A stretch of DNA of 31,229 nt from JAKLEX01 sp035327525 (GTDB taxonomy: Bacteria; Patescibacteriota; Minisyncoccia; Phycocordibacterales; JAACPR01), in contig DAOLDC010000006.1 in NCBI GenBank assembly GCA_035327525.1, forward strand, positions 1-31,229, in the 5' to 3' direction. A model generated the notes under the pieces. It was not told the DNA's origin, searched no databases, and saw only the letters and a program-made list of their open reading frames with translations. How positions within the stretch are numbered: position 1 is the first letter of the stretch; every line of letters starts with the position of its first letter. Made by a program: the position numbers and the translations under genes. This document shows, in pieces, positions 14,775 to 23,178 of this stretch.

Positions 14775-16658
14775 TTATTTGAAACCCTCCAACTCTTGGT
14801 GTGTTTTTCTGATTGACGATACGTCAGGCTGATTACCGGACTCTTTCAACTCTTTTTTGCTTCTCTTTATACTCAAGATCTGTGAAGGGTCTGATGTAAT
14901 TATTTGGTCTTCGGCATATGAAGCAATAACTTTTATAGCAACATGTTTCAGTCCAGCAAAAAATATTCCCTCTCCAACGCCAGATTCTAATAATAGATAT
15001 TTTTCTTCATCGGTTAGATTAAAAGTTTTTTGGACTATGTCTATAGAAGAAACAGATTGCTTCATCAACATTTGCATTGATGAGTTACTGATGATTGGGA
15101 CACCGTATGGAGAATTCAAAAAGTCCTCAACATCCTGAGTAATTGTTGATAATCCTAGATAATATTTTCTTCCTCTCTTTGCAAGACCAAAAAGGAACGA
15201 TGCAGTGTCCTCTGATTTCATCATCCACCATGCCTCATCAATTACTAATAATCTTTTTCTTAAATCTTTTCTAACGGCGGTCCAAATGAAGTGTGTTACC
15301 AAATACATTGCAATCGGTTTCAATTCGTCCTCCATATCTCTCAATGAAAAAACAATAAAATTTTTGTTGATATCAACATTTGTTGGTTTGTTGATAAAAC
15401 CGGACCACGTTCCTTTTGTATATTTACTAAGTTTTTGGACCAAACTTTCTGCGCCTTCCATTCCCGCCAAAACCAATTCAAAATCCGTCATCAGTGGTGG
15501 TTCTATATCGGTAAAATCAGAATCGGGCGTAATATCCTTCAGCGCATATGTTTCTGTTATTGCTCGGTCGATTATAGAATCCTCTTCTGGAGTTAGGCCA
15601 CCAAACATAATTCTGAATAAACCAACCAAGTTGACAATGTTCGAACGCAATATGTCCGATGTTTGTTCGTCTGGGCGAGGTGCCGGTAGATCAAATGGGT
15701 TGATATGATGTTGCGATGTTAATGAAATATTGAAAAATCTACCACCAGTTGCTTCTGCCATATATTCATATTCTCTTTCTGGATCAATAACAATAACCTC
15801 TGTTCCGAACATAATTGAGCGTAGAATTTCTAGTTTTGTAGTATAAGATTTTCCTGCACCAGCCTTTGCAAATGTTACAGAGTTGTAGTTTTCTAGTGAA
15901 AATCTATCAAAAATAACCAATCCAGAATTGTGTCTGTTGACTCCATACAAAATTCCCTTGTCAGACGTCAATTCAAATGAAATAAAAGGAAAAATACTAG
16001 AAAGTGGCGAGGAATTTAGTTTTGTGTGTACACCCAACAGGTCGGTTCCAATCGGAATAATACTTTTGAAACCTTCTTCTTGTTGGAAAATGGCTGGTTT
16101 TACAAAAATTAGTTTTGATTCCAAAATTGATTTAATTTCTGATTCTGTTTTGTTTAATTCATCCTCATTACTTCCGTAAATAGAAATATATAAACCAACA
16201 TCAAATATTTTTTCTTGTGCTTGTTGTAGGCTGTCACGCAATGTTTCTAGATCGTTATATGCGATATCCAGTTTTGGATCTCTAACCATGCCTTTTTCCA
16301 TTCGAATATTGATTTGACTTTCTATTTCAGCGACTTTTTTTTGGAATTGACGCAATATTTTTGCGGTATCAATTGGATGAACAAAAATCGAGACATCAAA
16401 AATCTTATCGAGATTGATTATTGGCGAAAACCAATTGTCTGACAAAAACCTCGGATATGAAATAACAAAAAAACTTCTAACGATTTTGTCACCAAGGTTG
16501 ATATCTTTTGGGTTGATTTTTAGTGCTGGTGGAGAGATTATATCTTTTAGTTCTAGAACCCCAGCCTCGTATATTTGTTGTGGCAAAAAAGATGTGATTT
16601 TTGCAGCATCTGCTTTTTTTGTATCGTTTTTGTTTTTTAAAAAATCAAATATTCCCAT
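14775..16658 (-). CDS. virB4: VirB4-family secretion ATPase
   Basis: The energising ATPase of type IV secretion systems, which powers pilus assembly or substrate transfer at the cytoplasmic face. It has 627 residues. The N-terminal VirB4/CagE domain covers about 30-235 (including VRSFFVISYPRFLSDNWF). The RecA-like ATPase domain has Walker A AKAGAGKS at 264-271 and Walker B LLVIDEAWWMM at 470-480, followed by the FLFGLAKRGRKYYLGLSTITQ segment typical of VirB4 and VirD4-like motors. All nucleotide-binding residues are present. It begins four bases after the TraC-like gene and is probably coupled to it. A 77-nt gap with an internal promoter separates it from the next gene. Confidence 0.93.
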   Translation of the reverse strand: MGIFDFLKNKNDTKKADAAKITSFLPQQIYEAGVLELKDIISPPALKINPKDINLGDKIVRSFFVISYPRFLSDNWFSPIINLDKIFDVSIFVHPIDTAKILRQFQKKVAEIESQINIRMEKGMVRDPKLDIAYNDLETLRDSLQQAQEKIFDVGLYISIYGSNEDELNKTESEIKSILESKLIFVKPAIFQQEEGFKSIIPIGTDLLGVHTKLNSSPLSSIFPFISFELTSDKGILYGVNRHNSGLVIFDRFSLENYNSVTFAKAGAGKSYTTKLEILRSIMFGTEVIVIDPEREYEYMAEATGGRFFNISLTSQHHINPFDLPAPRPDEQTSDILRSNIVNLVGLFRIMFGGLTPEEDSIIDRAITETYALKDITPDSDFTDIEPPLMTDFELVLAGMEGAESLVQKLSKYTKGTWSGFINKPTNVDINKNFIVFSLRDMEDELKPIAMYLVTHFIWTAVRKDLRKRLLVIDEAWWMMKSEDTASFLFGLAKRGRKYYLGLSTITQDVEDFLNSPYGVPIISNSSMQMLMKQSVSSIDIVQKTFNLTDEEKYLLLESGVGEGIFFAGLKHVAIKVIASYAEDQIITSDPSQILSIKRSKKELKESGNQPDVSSIRKTHQELEGFK

Positions 16659-16662
16659 TTTT

Positions 16663-17274
16663 TTAATTTATTAAAGGCGCCTCTGAATCGCCAGGATTAA
16701 ATATCTTGTAATAAACTTCTATTATTTCCTCAGTACCCAACTGAGCGACCCTGACACCCGTTCTAACTATTCCCTGTTTTACCACCGAAACTCTTTGTTC
16801 TAGCTGACTACGATTTTCTTCAAAGTCTGCGATTTTTGATTTTGCTGTTTTTTTGTCGAATATTCCAGTACCTTTTGTGATATTTAATGCCGGCGGTGAA
16901 TATGGAACAACAATAAAAAAGTTTTTTGTCATTATGTTTACACTTTCAGAAAAAGTTCTGACAAAGTTTATATATTCTTTTATTTGAAGTCTCATCAAAT
17001 CGTTTATTTGATCTTTTCTCTTGTCCTCAAGCGTGTTCAGATATGGACGAATGTCTAGTTTTCTGGATTGAATAAAAATTTGCACCGAAAAGTCTAACGA
17101 GTTCAAGAAATTTTGAAACTGAAAAATAATAGATTCCTGCTCCTCCTGAGATTTTAGGGCAAAATTCAGAGAAGAAGTCATTAACAAAGCTCTCATTGAA
17201 CCATCGGTTAGAATGGCCACACCGTCACGAACTTCTTTTATTGGTACGAATTCTTGAGTTGTACTCGCTTTCAT
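16663..17274 (-). CDS. TraC-like partner protein of VirB4
   Basis: A 203-residue soluble protein. The first 150 residues resemble the N-terminal part of TraC/VirB4 proteins (KEVRDGVAILTDGSMRALLMTSSLNFALKSQEE, NFLNSLDFSVQIFIQSRKLDI, NFFIVVPYSPP). There is no Walker motif. A coiled-coil-like stretch follows (KSKIADFEENRSQLEQRVSVVKQG). Because the next gene encodes a complete VirB4 with its own N-domain, this is a separate subunit or a stand-alone duplicate of the N-domain, not a broken gene. The name is by resemblance and gene order. A TATAAT ends 7 nt before the ATG, and an imperfect 26-bp palindrome lies just upstream, so it likely heads its own sub-operon. Confidence 0.75.
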   Translation of the reverse strand: MKASTTQEFVPIKEVRDGVAILTDGSMRALLMTSSLNFALKSQEEQESIIFQFQNFLNSLDFSVQIFIQSRKLDIRPYLNTLEDKRKDQINDLMRLQIKEYINFVRTFSESVNIMTKNFFIVVPYSPPALNITKGTGIFDKKTAKSKIADFEENRSQLEQRVSVVKQGIVRTGVRVAQLGTEEIIEVYYKIFNPGDSEAPLIN

Positions 17275-17281
17275 CTTTTAT

Positions 17282-17287
17282 ATTATA
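17282..17287 (-). promoter_or_regulatory. -10 element for the TraC-like/VirB4 sub-operon
   Basis: The - strand reads TATAAT at 17287-17282, ending 7 nt before the ATG at 17274. No TG extension is present. The adjacent palindrome occupies the spacer and -35 region. Confidence 0.5.
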
Positions 17288-17311
17288 CACCATAAATTGA
17301 TTTGTGGTGTA
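17286..17311. promoter_or_regulatory. Palindrome overlapping a promoter, possible operator
   Basis: An imperfect 26-bp palindrome: outer arms TACACCA (17286-17292) and TGGTGTA (17305-17311), inner arms AAAT (17294-17297) and ATTT (17300-17303), with a single mismatch. It starts inside the -10 and covers the spacer. No T-run follows it on the - strand, so operator is more likely than terminator. Confidence 0.45.
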
Positions 17312-17313
17312 AA

Positions 17314-17724
17314 TTAATCTTCAATTTTTTCTTTTATATCCAAACTCCATGACAGATCTCGTAATTTACTATCGGATAATTTTGGCAGAACCTGATCCAT
17401 CACCGTTTCTTCCTGCTTCTTTTCTATTTCTTTTGGGGTTTTTGGTATTTTTTTCCAAATAAACATTCTGGAATTGGTGAAATATTTGAATCCATTTTCG
17501 ACTGTTTTGATAAAGGGCTGATCGTTATATTTATAAAAAGCCAAAGCCAGAAACAAGCCGACAATTGGTGCCCCTAGTATTATGGCAATTATTTTGCTTG
17601 GTATAAGTTTGAAAAAAGTAAATCCAATTCCTGCCGCAGCACCAACATACAAAAACTGTTTGGCTGTCAGCGGACCAAAGATTTTGTCTTCTATTCCAAT
17701 AAATTGAGGTACTTGAAATTTCAT
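17314..17724 (-). CDS. PrgI-family membrane protein
   Basis: A 136-residue protein. After a short N-terminal strand (MKFQVPQFIGIEDKIFGPLT) it has two adjacent membrane helices, about residues 20-40 (LTAKQFLYVGAAAGIGFTFF) and 44-64 (IIAIILGAPIVGLFLALAFY). A cytoplasmic tail begins YNDQPFIKTVENGFKYFTNSRMFIWKK. This layout matches PrgI proteins, small membrane subunits found next to VirB4 in Gram-positive and Patescibacteria conjugation-type systems. They likely anchor the ATPase to the channel. It lies between the TraC-like gene and a small unknown, 13 nt after the latter, with no Shine-Dalgarno. Confidence 0.8.
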   Translation of the reverse strand: MKFQVPQFIGIEDKIFGPLTAKQFLYVGAAAGIGFTFFKLIPSKIIAIILGAPIVGLFLALAFYKYNDQPFIKTVENGFKYFTNSRMFIWKKIPKTPKEIEKKQEETVMDQVLPKLSDSKLRDLSWSLDIKEKIED

Positions 17725-17737
17725 TTTTTTTGACTTT

Positions 17738-18265
17738 TTACATCAAACCTTCCCTGTATGGATCTATTTTGGGTGTTGAGGGCTGCAAATTTCTTAATTT
17801 GTCAGAATTTTTTGACGAGTCGATTTGAACTGTTTCAGATGTTGCGTCTACCGGCTTTTTTAATTTTAATTCCTCTATCGAATCTTCTCTTTTTATCGCG
17901 ATGGGCTGTTGCTCTGATTTTTTTTCCAATTCTTCCAACTCCTCCTGCTCAGTAAATTCTATCAACCTGTTTTTTATGTCTCTGAATATTTGATCTTCAA
18001 CATCAGAAATAATACTACCAAGTTTTTCTTGGGAAAGTTTTAATTCTTCTTTTATTCTATCTGAATATTCGTTCGGGCTAATTATTCCCAGCATAACCAA
18101 CAGGGTTGTCGTTTCTAGTGTGTATGCATCACCAACAACTAGGTCGTTTTTTTCCGCGATTGCCCTGATTTTTTTCTCCCAGCCGGATTTTGTAATTGCA
18201 TCCTGAATTTGGACCGGCAAAGAATTGAATCTCTCTATTATTATTTTTTTATTTGTTTCGTCCAT
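17738..18265 (-). CDS. Small soluble protein of the secretion cluster, unknown
   Basis: I do not recognise a named family for this 175-residue protein. It has no signal peptide and no membrane helix. The first 105 residues are helical and ordered-looking (FNSLPVQIQDAITKSGWEKKI; LETTTLLVMLGIISPNEYSDRI), followed by a charged, probable coiled-coil segment and a disordered acidic or lysine-rich tail (about 120-175). It sits six bases after the VirB6-like gene and ahead of PrgI, so it is probably a cytoplasmic accessory of the machine. The first half looks like a fold for small protein-protein contacts, but that is inference. Confidence 0.65.
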   Translation of the reverse strand: MDETNKKIIIERFNSLPVQIQDAITKSGWEKKIRAIAEKNDLVVGDAYTLETTTLLVMLGIISPNEYSDRIKEELKLSQEKLGSIISDVEDQIFRDIKNRLIEFTEQEELEELEKKSEQQPIAIKREDSIEELKLKKPVDATSETVQIDSSKNSDKLRNLQPSTPKIDPYREGLM

Positions 18266-18271
18266 GGTTTT

Positions 18272-20386
18272 TTATGGTGTCTTGCTCTTTGGCTGGTTAT
18301 TATTACTGGATTGATTGTTTGCTTGTGCGTTCTTTAGTGCCTCCAATAGATCGTTTTGGTTTTTCTGATCTTGATTTAGCATTATTGATTTTACGGCCTT
18401 CTCTACTTCTTTTTTGGATGAGATACCTATTCCAGCAAATTCCATTTTTACATTAGATTCAACATAACCACTCATTATTTTATTTGCTTCTTGCTTTGTT
18501 GTCTCTATTTTTGCAGTTGCTTTTGATATATCATTCATCGCCTGTTCAGCCGCACTTGCCAATCTATCCTCAGTTGCTTTTGACACAACCGTATTGTTTG
18601 CCTTTGCCTTTGCCTTTTCATTCACTAGATCCTCTTTTGCTTTTTCTAACCTTTTTTCTGCTTCAGATTTGTCAGTTTCGTGAACAACAAGCTCTTTCTG
18701 TTTTCCTCGGTAAGTGCTGTCATCTTCGGCCATTGCTCTTGCAGCCTCTTTTGCTCTCTGTTGTGCTGATTTCATTTCACTTTCATCCTTTCCACCATAC
18801 AATTCTTTGTTTTGCTTATCAATACTTTCCATTCTATTACCAATCCAGGTCTTTTCGTTCCAATTCCTCTTTGATCCTTCACCTAGATCAATTCCAGCTC
18901 CTGGAACTTTTTTCAATAACTCAGCTGCCCTACTATTTCTGAAATCAAATGAACTTTTTGCCGCTGAATCACCCAACCTGCCAGCAAATCTACCAACCAT
19001 ATTATTCTTACCGTATTTTTGAGAAACATTTCTCAGTCCCGCACCAGCCATTCCAACAGTGTTTCTAAGTGCAAAACCAGCAACTCCTCCCAGGGCCATT
19101 CCAACTGCTCCCATCGCAAAACCTGCTCCAGCTGCACCGGTTTTTTTTGCCACCACCATCGTTCCAATCAAAAAACCAATAATTATTATGAAATTTATAA
19201 ATACAGATGCGGATGATGAACCATTTTGTAATAATCCAGAGAATGTCGCGCTTTGATCAGCTACCAATGCTTGATTTTCGACTGTGGCAAATATTCCCCC
19301 AGGTGTCTCGATGATGGCAATAGTCATGAACAGCATTAGAAACATTACAGGCATTGAAATCAACATGGCGGTCAGTTTTTTCCACCAGGCGTCACTATGC
19401 TCCTGTAGTTTTGGTAAAATCATTCCCGCAAACATAACTGGAGACAGAATCAATAGGAATATTAGTGTAATAAATCTAGCAATCACAATTACCGCCATTG
19501 CCATAAATATAATCGCGGCAATAATTACAAATATTGATGCCAAAAAGTAGAATTGTGCTTTTTGCCAATCAGTTTTTCTAGCCCAGTCTGAACCAGTGAT
19601 CGACGGATCCAAACTATCACCAGTCCTTGTTGCACTGTCAGTTGATGTAACAGAACTACCGACAGAATATATTGTATTCAATTTCAATGCGGTCATAAAA
19701 CATACCGATATCCCATTATCAAATATTGCACTTCCGTCACTTCTGTTGTTGGAACCCTCAACCTGTGCACAATTCATCGAATTGTATATTTCTTTTGACA
19801 ATATGTTAGATCCGTCGATCAAAACTGATGTAAAGAAAAAGCTAAAGTTAATAAATAATGCAGCAAAAATAATGTTGGCTAAGTGTTTTGAGTTTTCATT
19901 AAAACCTTTCAAAATTGTGTTTATTGATATATACAATAGACCAAATATGAACAACATATTGATTAGATCTCTGATTATTGACCACGCATTCACTACTGCA
20001 TCTGTTCTAACAATAGAACCCATTTTCAATATACCAAAATAAACTGACGCATTTAATAACATTCCACCCAAGTAAAGTAGATAAGAAACCAGTTCCAAAA
20101 GCCAATAGCCAATTTGGGCGGCTACCCAACCAATACCTTCTTTGATTGCACAAATCGCTCCAGAACCAGTTAGAAGGTTACCACACTGTTCCCCCCCTCC
20201 ATCATTTGGATTAGGATTTGAAACACGATTTGGATTTATGACTGGTCCATTCGCTAACGTATAATTTGCACCAATTTCTATTTCTGAATTTTTGTTAACA
20301 CTCAATCCGAAAGGTATAGTGGACAAAAACATTGCAAAAATCAGTGAGAGCAGAAGTATTTTTTTGTTTGCAAGTATTTTTTTCAT
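18272..20386 (-). CDS. VirB6/TrbL-like polytopic channel protein
   Basis: This 704-residue protein has a signal peptide (about 1-30, ending near LSVNKN). At least six membrane segments follow: around WLLELVSYLLYLGGMLL, INMLFIFGLLYISINTIL, IIFAALFINFSFFFTSVLI, FVIIAAIIFMAMAVIVIARF with the adjacent LIFLLILSPVMFAGMI, LISMPVMFLMLFMTIAII, and FINFIIIIGFLIGTMVVA. The arrangement fits VirB6/TrbL inner-membrane channel subunits. A glycine/alanine-rich section (AGFAMGAVGMALGG) leads to a soluble tail of about 230 residues, rich in Ala, Lys and Glu and likely coiled coil, that ends in an Asn/Gln-rich stretch. The tail is unusual for VirB6 and may reach toward a partner cell or the ATPase. It starts one base after the upstream gene. 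Confidence 0.8.
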   Translation of the reverse strand: MKKILANKKILLLSLIFAMFLSTIPFGLSVNKNSEIEIGANYTLANGPVINPNRVSNPNPNDGGGEQCGNLLTGSGAICAIKEGIGWVAAQIGYWLLELVSYLLYLGGMLLNASVYFGILKMGSIVRTDAVVNAWSIIRDLINMLFIFGLLYISINTILKGFNENSKHLANIIFAALFINFSFFFTSVLIDGSNILSKEIYNSMNCAQVEGSNNRSDGSAIFDNGISVCFMTALKLNTIYSVGSSVTSTDSATRTGDSLDPSITGSDWARKTDWQKAQFYFLASIFVIIAAIIFMAMAVIVIARFITLIFLLILSPVMFAGMILPKLQEHSDAWWKKLTAMLISMPVMFLMLFMTIAIIETPGGIFATVENQALVADQSATFSGLLQNGSSSASVFINFIIIIGFLIGTMVVAKKTGAAGAGFAMGAVGMALGGVAGFALRNTVGMAGAGLRNVSQKYGKNNMVGRFAGRLGDSAAKSSFDFRNSRAAELLKKVPGAGIDLGEGSKRNWNEKTWIGNRMESIDKQNKELYGGKDESEMKSAQQRAKEAARAMAEDDSTYRGKQKELVVHETDKSEAEKRLEKAKEDLVNEKAKAKANNTVVSKATEDRLASAAEQAMNDISKATAKIETTKQEANKIMSGYVESNVKMEFAGIGISSKKEVEKAVKSIMLNQDQKNQNDLLEALKNAQANNQSSNNNQPKSKTP

Positions 20387-20387
20387 T

Positions 20388-22106
20388 TTATTTTAGACCT
20401 TTTCTAATGTTTTGATTTACATCAAATCCGCCAGATTTAGAACCATATGACCATTTTCCATCGTTCCAAAAATCGCCGTAGTTATTTATTTTGAAACTAA
20501 ATGTAACGCCATTGTTCAACGATATTACATAGCTGTGCTGATCTGGAACACAACCAGTTCCGCCACTTGGTAATCTCTGTATCATTCCGTTGTGGACCTC
20601 TGTTGTCCAGGAACCACCAGTCGGTGCTCTACTTGGTAGATCTGGAATCACTTCTCTCGCGACTGAATAATTTTTTATAACTATATCTAATATGTCTGGA
20701 TTAAAAATGTATCCAGAAGAATATTGACCAATCAATTTTCCGGTATAAGCAACCCATGATGAATCACTTCCACGATTAGAGCTTGAACCAGATCCTGTTA
20801 ATACACAGGCTGTCAAAGGTGGTCTCTCATCACTTGTTGCCTCGTATTGATCTCGTAGCGCTTGTTGTTCTGCTTCCCAATTTTCTACAATAGTTTCTCT
20901 TTCTGCCTCCCAGTTTCTAACTGCGCTATCGAAATTCTTGTCTTTGTCGTTACCGAATACTTCGTTAAATCCGGTTGTAAGGAAGTAATTCAATACAACA
21001 GACAATAGCTCATCCAATTCATCGGCAACCGTTAGTCTGCCGGCTGGAATATTGAAGGTAGATTCTATATTGTTCGCCATCAGTCTACCCGGGGTTGTGA
21101 CGGTTCTTCTGCGAGTATTTTCGTCAACCTCTACATCAGACAGAAAACCATTTGCCCAATTCAATTCCAACAGTAATTTGTTTTGTTGCGCATTAACTTT
21201 TCCTTGAATAATTTCTCTCTCTTTATCATATCTACCATAAAAATTATTATTCTGACTCTGAGTCAGTTTGAACCAACCTTTCCATCCACCATTACGAAAA
21301 TCGTTATTTCTAAACCTTCGGAGGTTTTCTTCTATTTCCGATAAAGTACAAAGCTCTTCTTTATCACTCTTGTATTCCAATAACAAGGCAAGTTTGATTT
21401 CTATTGACCAAGGCTGACACAATACACCAAAAGACAAACCATTCAAAAATTCTCCCCATATCTCGTCTTCTTTTTGTTTGAAATATCTATTTGCATCTTC
21501 TATAAAAACAGGACTACCGTCAAAGCCAGTTTTTGCCCATTTTATTGTGCTTTGTAAAATTGATTCAATAAATCCGTTCAGTAAACAATATGCCAAACCG
21601 TCGGCCATTATTTCTTTTGATAATAACTGACCACCTTCTCTAACCGGAACCTCTACATTCATAGCATTTGCAACACCTATGATCGATTCTTGAATTTTTG
21701 AGCCAAGTAAGTTTGTCAAAAAATTTGCCCCCATCTGTGCCATACAAGCTTTTCCTGCCGAACTAGCAACATCCAATAGATCAGTCGATGATGTTCTACC
21801 AGCACTACTAATTGGTTTCCCCCCGCCTGCTCCGCTGAAAAGATCTGTCAATGTGCTACCGCCAACTCCACCACCGGAACCAATCATATTGGCTATACCA
21901 CTCGATCCCAGAAAAGCACCAGCACCCAATCCAATACCCAATCCTGTTGGCCCACCAATTGCTCCACCAACCGCACCACCAATTACTGATCCACTGATAG
22001 AATCACCAATGGCATAAGAAATACTTGGCGAAAACACTGAAAAAAACATCGCAAAAACTACTGATAATGCGACCAACTTTTTTATTATAGAAAACCTTTT
22101 TTTCAT
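20388..22106 (-). CDS. Large secreted glycine-zipper protein of the secretion cluster
   Basis: A 572-residue exported protein with a signal peptide of about 32 residues (LVALSVVFAMFFSVFSPSISYA). Directly after it is a glycine-zipper region (SVIGGAVGGAIGGPTGLGIG, then LGAGAFLGSSGIANMIG), a motif able to insert in or span membranes. The middle is helical and polar, with possible coiled coil near WEAERETIVENWEAEQQALR. The C-terminal part (about 440-572) looks beta-rich and contains two cysteines (TACVLTG, GTGCVPDQ). No family recognised. Its place immediately before the VirB6-like gene in the same operon suggests an outer component or secreted substrate. A promoter with TGTTATAAT lies about 40 nt upstream. 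Confidence 0.7.
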   Translation of the reverse strand: MKKRFSIIKKLVALSVVFAMFFSVFSPSISYAIGDSISGSVIGGAVGGAIGGPTGLGIGLGAGAFLGSSGIANMIGSGGGVGGSTLTDLFSGAGGGKPISSAGRTSSTDLLDVASSAGKACMAQMGANFLTNLLGSKIQESIIGVANAMNVEVPVREGGQLLSKEIMADGLAYCLLNGFIESILQSTIKWAKTGFDGSPVFIEDANRYFKQKEDEIWGEFLNGLSFGVLCQPWSIEIKLALLLEYKSDKEELCTLSEIEENLRRFRNNDFRNGGWKGWFKLTQSQNNNFYGRYDKEREIIQGKVNAQQNKLLLELNWANGFLSDVEVDENTRRRTVTTPGRLMANNIESTFNIPAGRLTVADELDELLSVVLNYFLTTGFNEVFGNDKDKNFDSAVRNWEAERETIVENWEAEQQALRDQYEATSDERPPLTACVLTGSGSSSNRGSDSSWVAYTGKLIGQYSSGYIFNPDILDIVIKNYSVAREVIPDLPSRAPTGGSWTTEVHNGMIQRLPSGGTGCVPDQHSYVISLNNGVTFSFKINNYGDFWNDGKWSYGSKSGGFDVNQNIRKGLK

Positions 22107-22148
22107 TTATATTTTTATTTATAAAAATAACATCTATATATCAGAATA

Positions 22149-22157
22149 ATTATAACA
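22149..22157 (-). promoter_or_regulatory. Extended -10 promoter of the secretion operon
   Basis: The - strand reads TGTTATAAT at 22157-22149, a perfect extended -10. Transcription would start near 22142, giving a leader of about 36 nt before the ATG at 22106. This is one of the few promoters here with a real leader. The rest of the gap 22107-22192 is AT-rich and otherwise featureless. Confidence 0.55.
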
Positions 22158-22192
22158 CTTTATTTATTTTGCAAAACAAACTTATCCTTTTT

Positions 22193-23137
22193 TTAATTCC
22201 CGATAAATTTGTAAACGCCATTTTCATAAATTATACTATTTCCAATCAAAAAAGATATTATTAGTTCAGAATTTTCTACCTTCTTTGCTTCTGTAGAGTT
22301 GAATAATTCTATTCCTACAACTGATTGAATTGGATCATTGTCTCCTAACGCAATTCTCTCAGCTGATTTTGCCATAATATAATAGTTATTTGCCAGGTCC
22401 ACATGAACATCGCCTAACTGAACAGGTACATCGATTAACATCATTTTTTCTGACATATTTATCAGTATTAGCACCAGTGAATTTGCATCATTTAACGCCG
22501 TTGCTATCGAGGTTGGTTGAGCGGCACTCTGATGTATTTCAACAAAGTTTTTTGCATACTCTAGTAGCTTTTCTCTTTCTTGATTTGCATCAAAAAATTT
22601 TATTTGTGATGTTGAATATGGATTTCTTAATGAAATATCATTCATTATTCCAGTTATAGATTTTTCTAATAGTGATATTTTTTCTTGATTTGTTAATGGA
22701 CCATCCACCATTAGTGAAAAATATTCATTCACAAATGTTTCGTTGAATTTTGAGGTTGTACTATTTGGATTCAATTCATCCGTGGCAAGCAACCTTTCTA
22801 TTATTAATTCTTCCGGAGATTTTTGTTTGTCATTTGGACCGGGAACTAACGGATCTCTACCCATTCTAACCTCGTCGCCATCATTTGTACCATCACCGTC
22901 AGTATCTGGATTGTTTGGGTCTGTTCCCCATAATAATTCTTCCCAATCCAACAATCCGTCGCCATCAGAATCGATATTTAATTTTGAATTTTCTGCCAGT
23001 GAACTATATACATTTACATTATCAACTTCTGTCGTTTGTGACGGAGTTTTTTTTATGTTTGACAGTGTAATAACCACCGCAACTATTAATGCTGTTACAA
23101 CAATAACTATGGAAACTTTCGTGCTTGGTGGTTTCAT
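22193..23137 (-). CDS. Membrane-anchored protein with calcium-binding repeats
   Basis: With the ATG at 23137 the protein has 314 residues. A membrane anchor spans about 8-27 (VSIVIVVTALIVAVVITLS). Outside the membrane are two thrombospondin type 3-like repeats, DSDGDGLLDWEE (56-67) and DTDGDGTNDGDE (78-89), which normally bind calcium. They are followed by RMGRDPLVPGPND. The remaining 200 residues are helical and match no family known to me. It lies upstream of the secretion operon in the same direction and is likely a surface partner of it. A TTG or ATG further upstream (to 23170) would place coding sequence over the promoter, so I chose 23137, 10 nt after TGATACAAT. Confidence 0.75.
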   Translation of the reverse strand: MKPPSTKVSIVIVVTALIVAVVITLSNIKKTPSQTTEVDNVNVYSSLAENSKLNIDSDGDGLLDWEELLWGTDPNNPDTDGDGTNDGDEVRMGRDPLVPGPNDKQKSPEELIIERLLATDELNPNSTTSKFNETFVNEYFSLMVDGPLTNQEKISLLEKSITGIMNDISLRNPYSTSQIKFFDANQEREKLLEYAKNFVEIHQSAAQPTSIATALNDANSLVLILINMSEKMMLIDVPVQLGDVHVDLANNYYIMAKSAERIALGDNDPIQSVVGIELFNSTEAKKVENSELIISFLIGNSIIYENGVYKFIGN

Positions 23138-23147
23138 ATATTTGTAT

Positions 23148-23171
23148 ATTGTATCACATTGATGATACAAT
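23148..23171. promoter_or_regulatory. Divergent promoter built from a 9-bp inverted repeat
   Basis: ATTGTATCA (23148-23156) and TGATACAAT (23163-23171) are perfect inverted repeats separated by six bases. Each is an extended -10 (TGA-TACAAT) facing outward: one 10 nt before the ATG at 23137 (-), the other 7 nt before the ATG at 23179 (+). The two start codons are only 41 nt apart, so two polymerases could hardly bind at once. Confidence 0.6.
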
Positions 23172-23178
23172 TATGGAA

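Noticed and set aside
16663..17274. Frameshifted virB4 explaining two adjacent VirB4-like genes
   Set aside because: The downstream gene has its own complete N-domain and the two sequences are not consecutive parts of one protein.
23125..23178. Upstream starts for both divergent genes at 23125 (+) and 23170 (-)
   Set aside because: They would overlap each other and the inverted-repeat promoter. The downstream ATGs give a signal peptide or membrane anchor at the very N-terminus.
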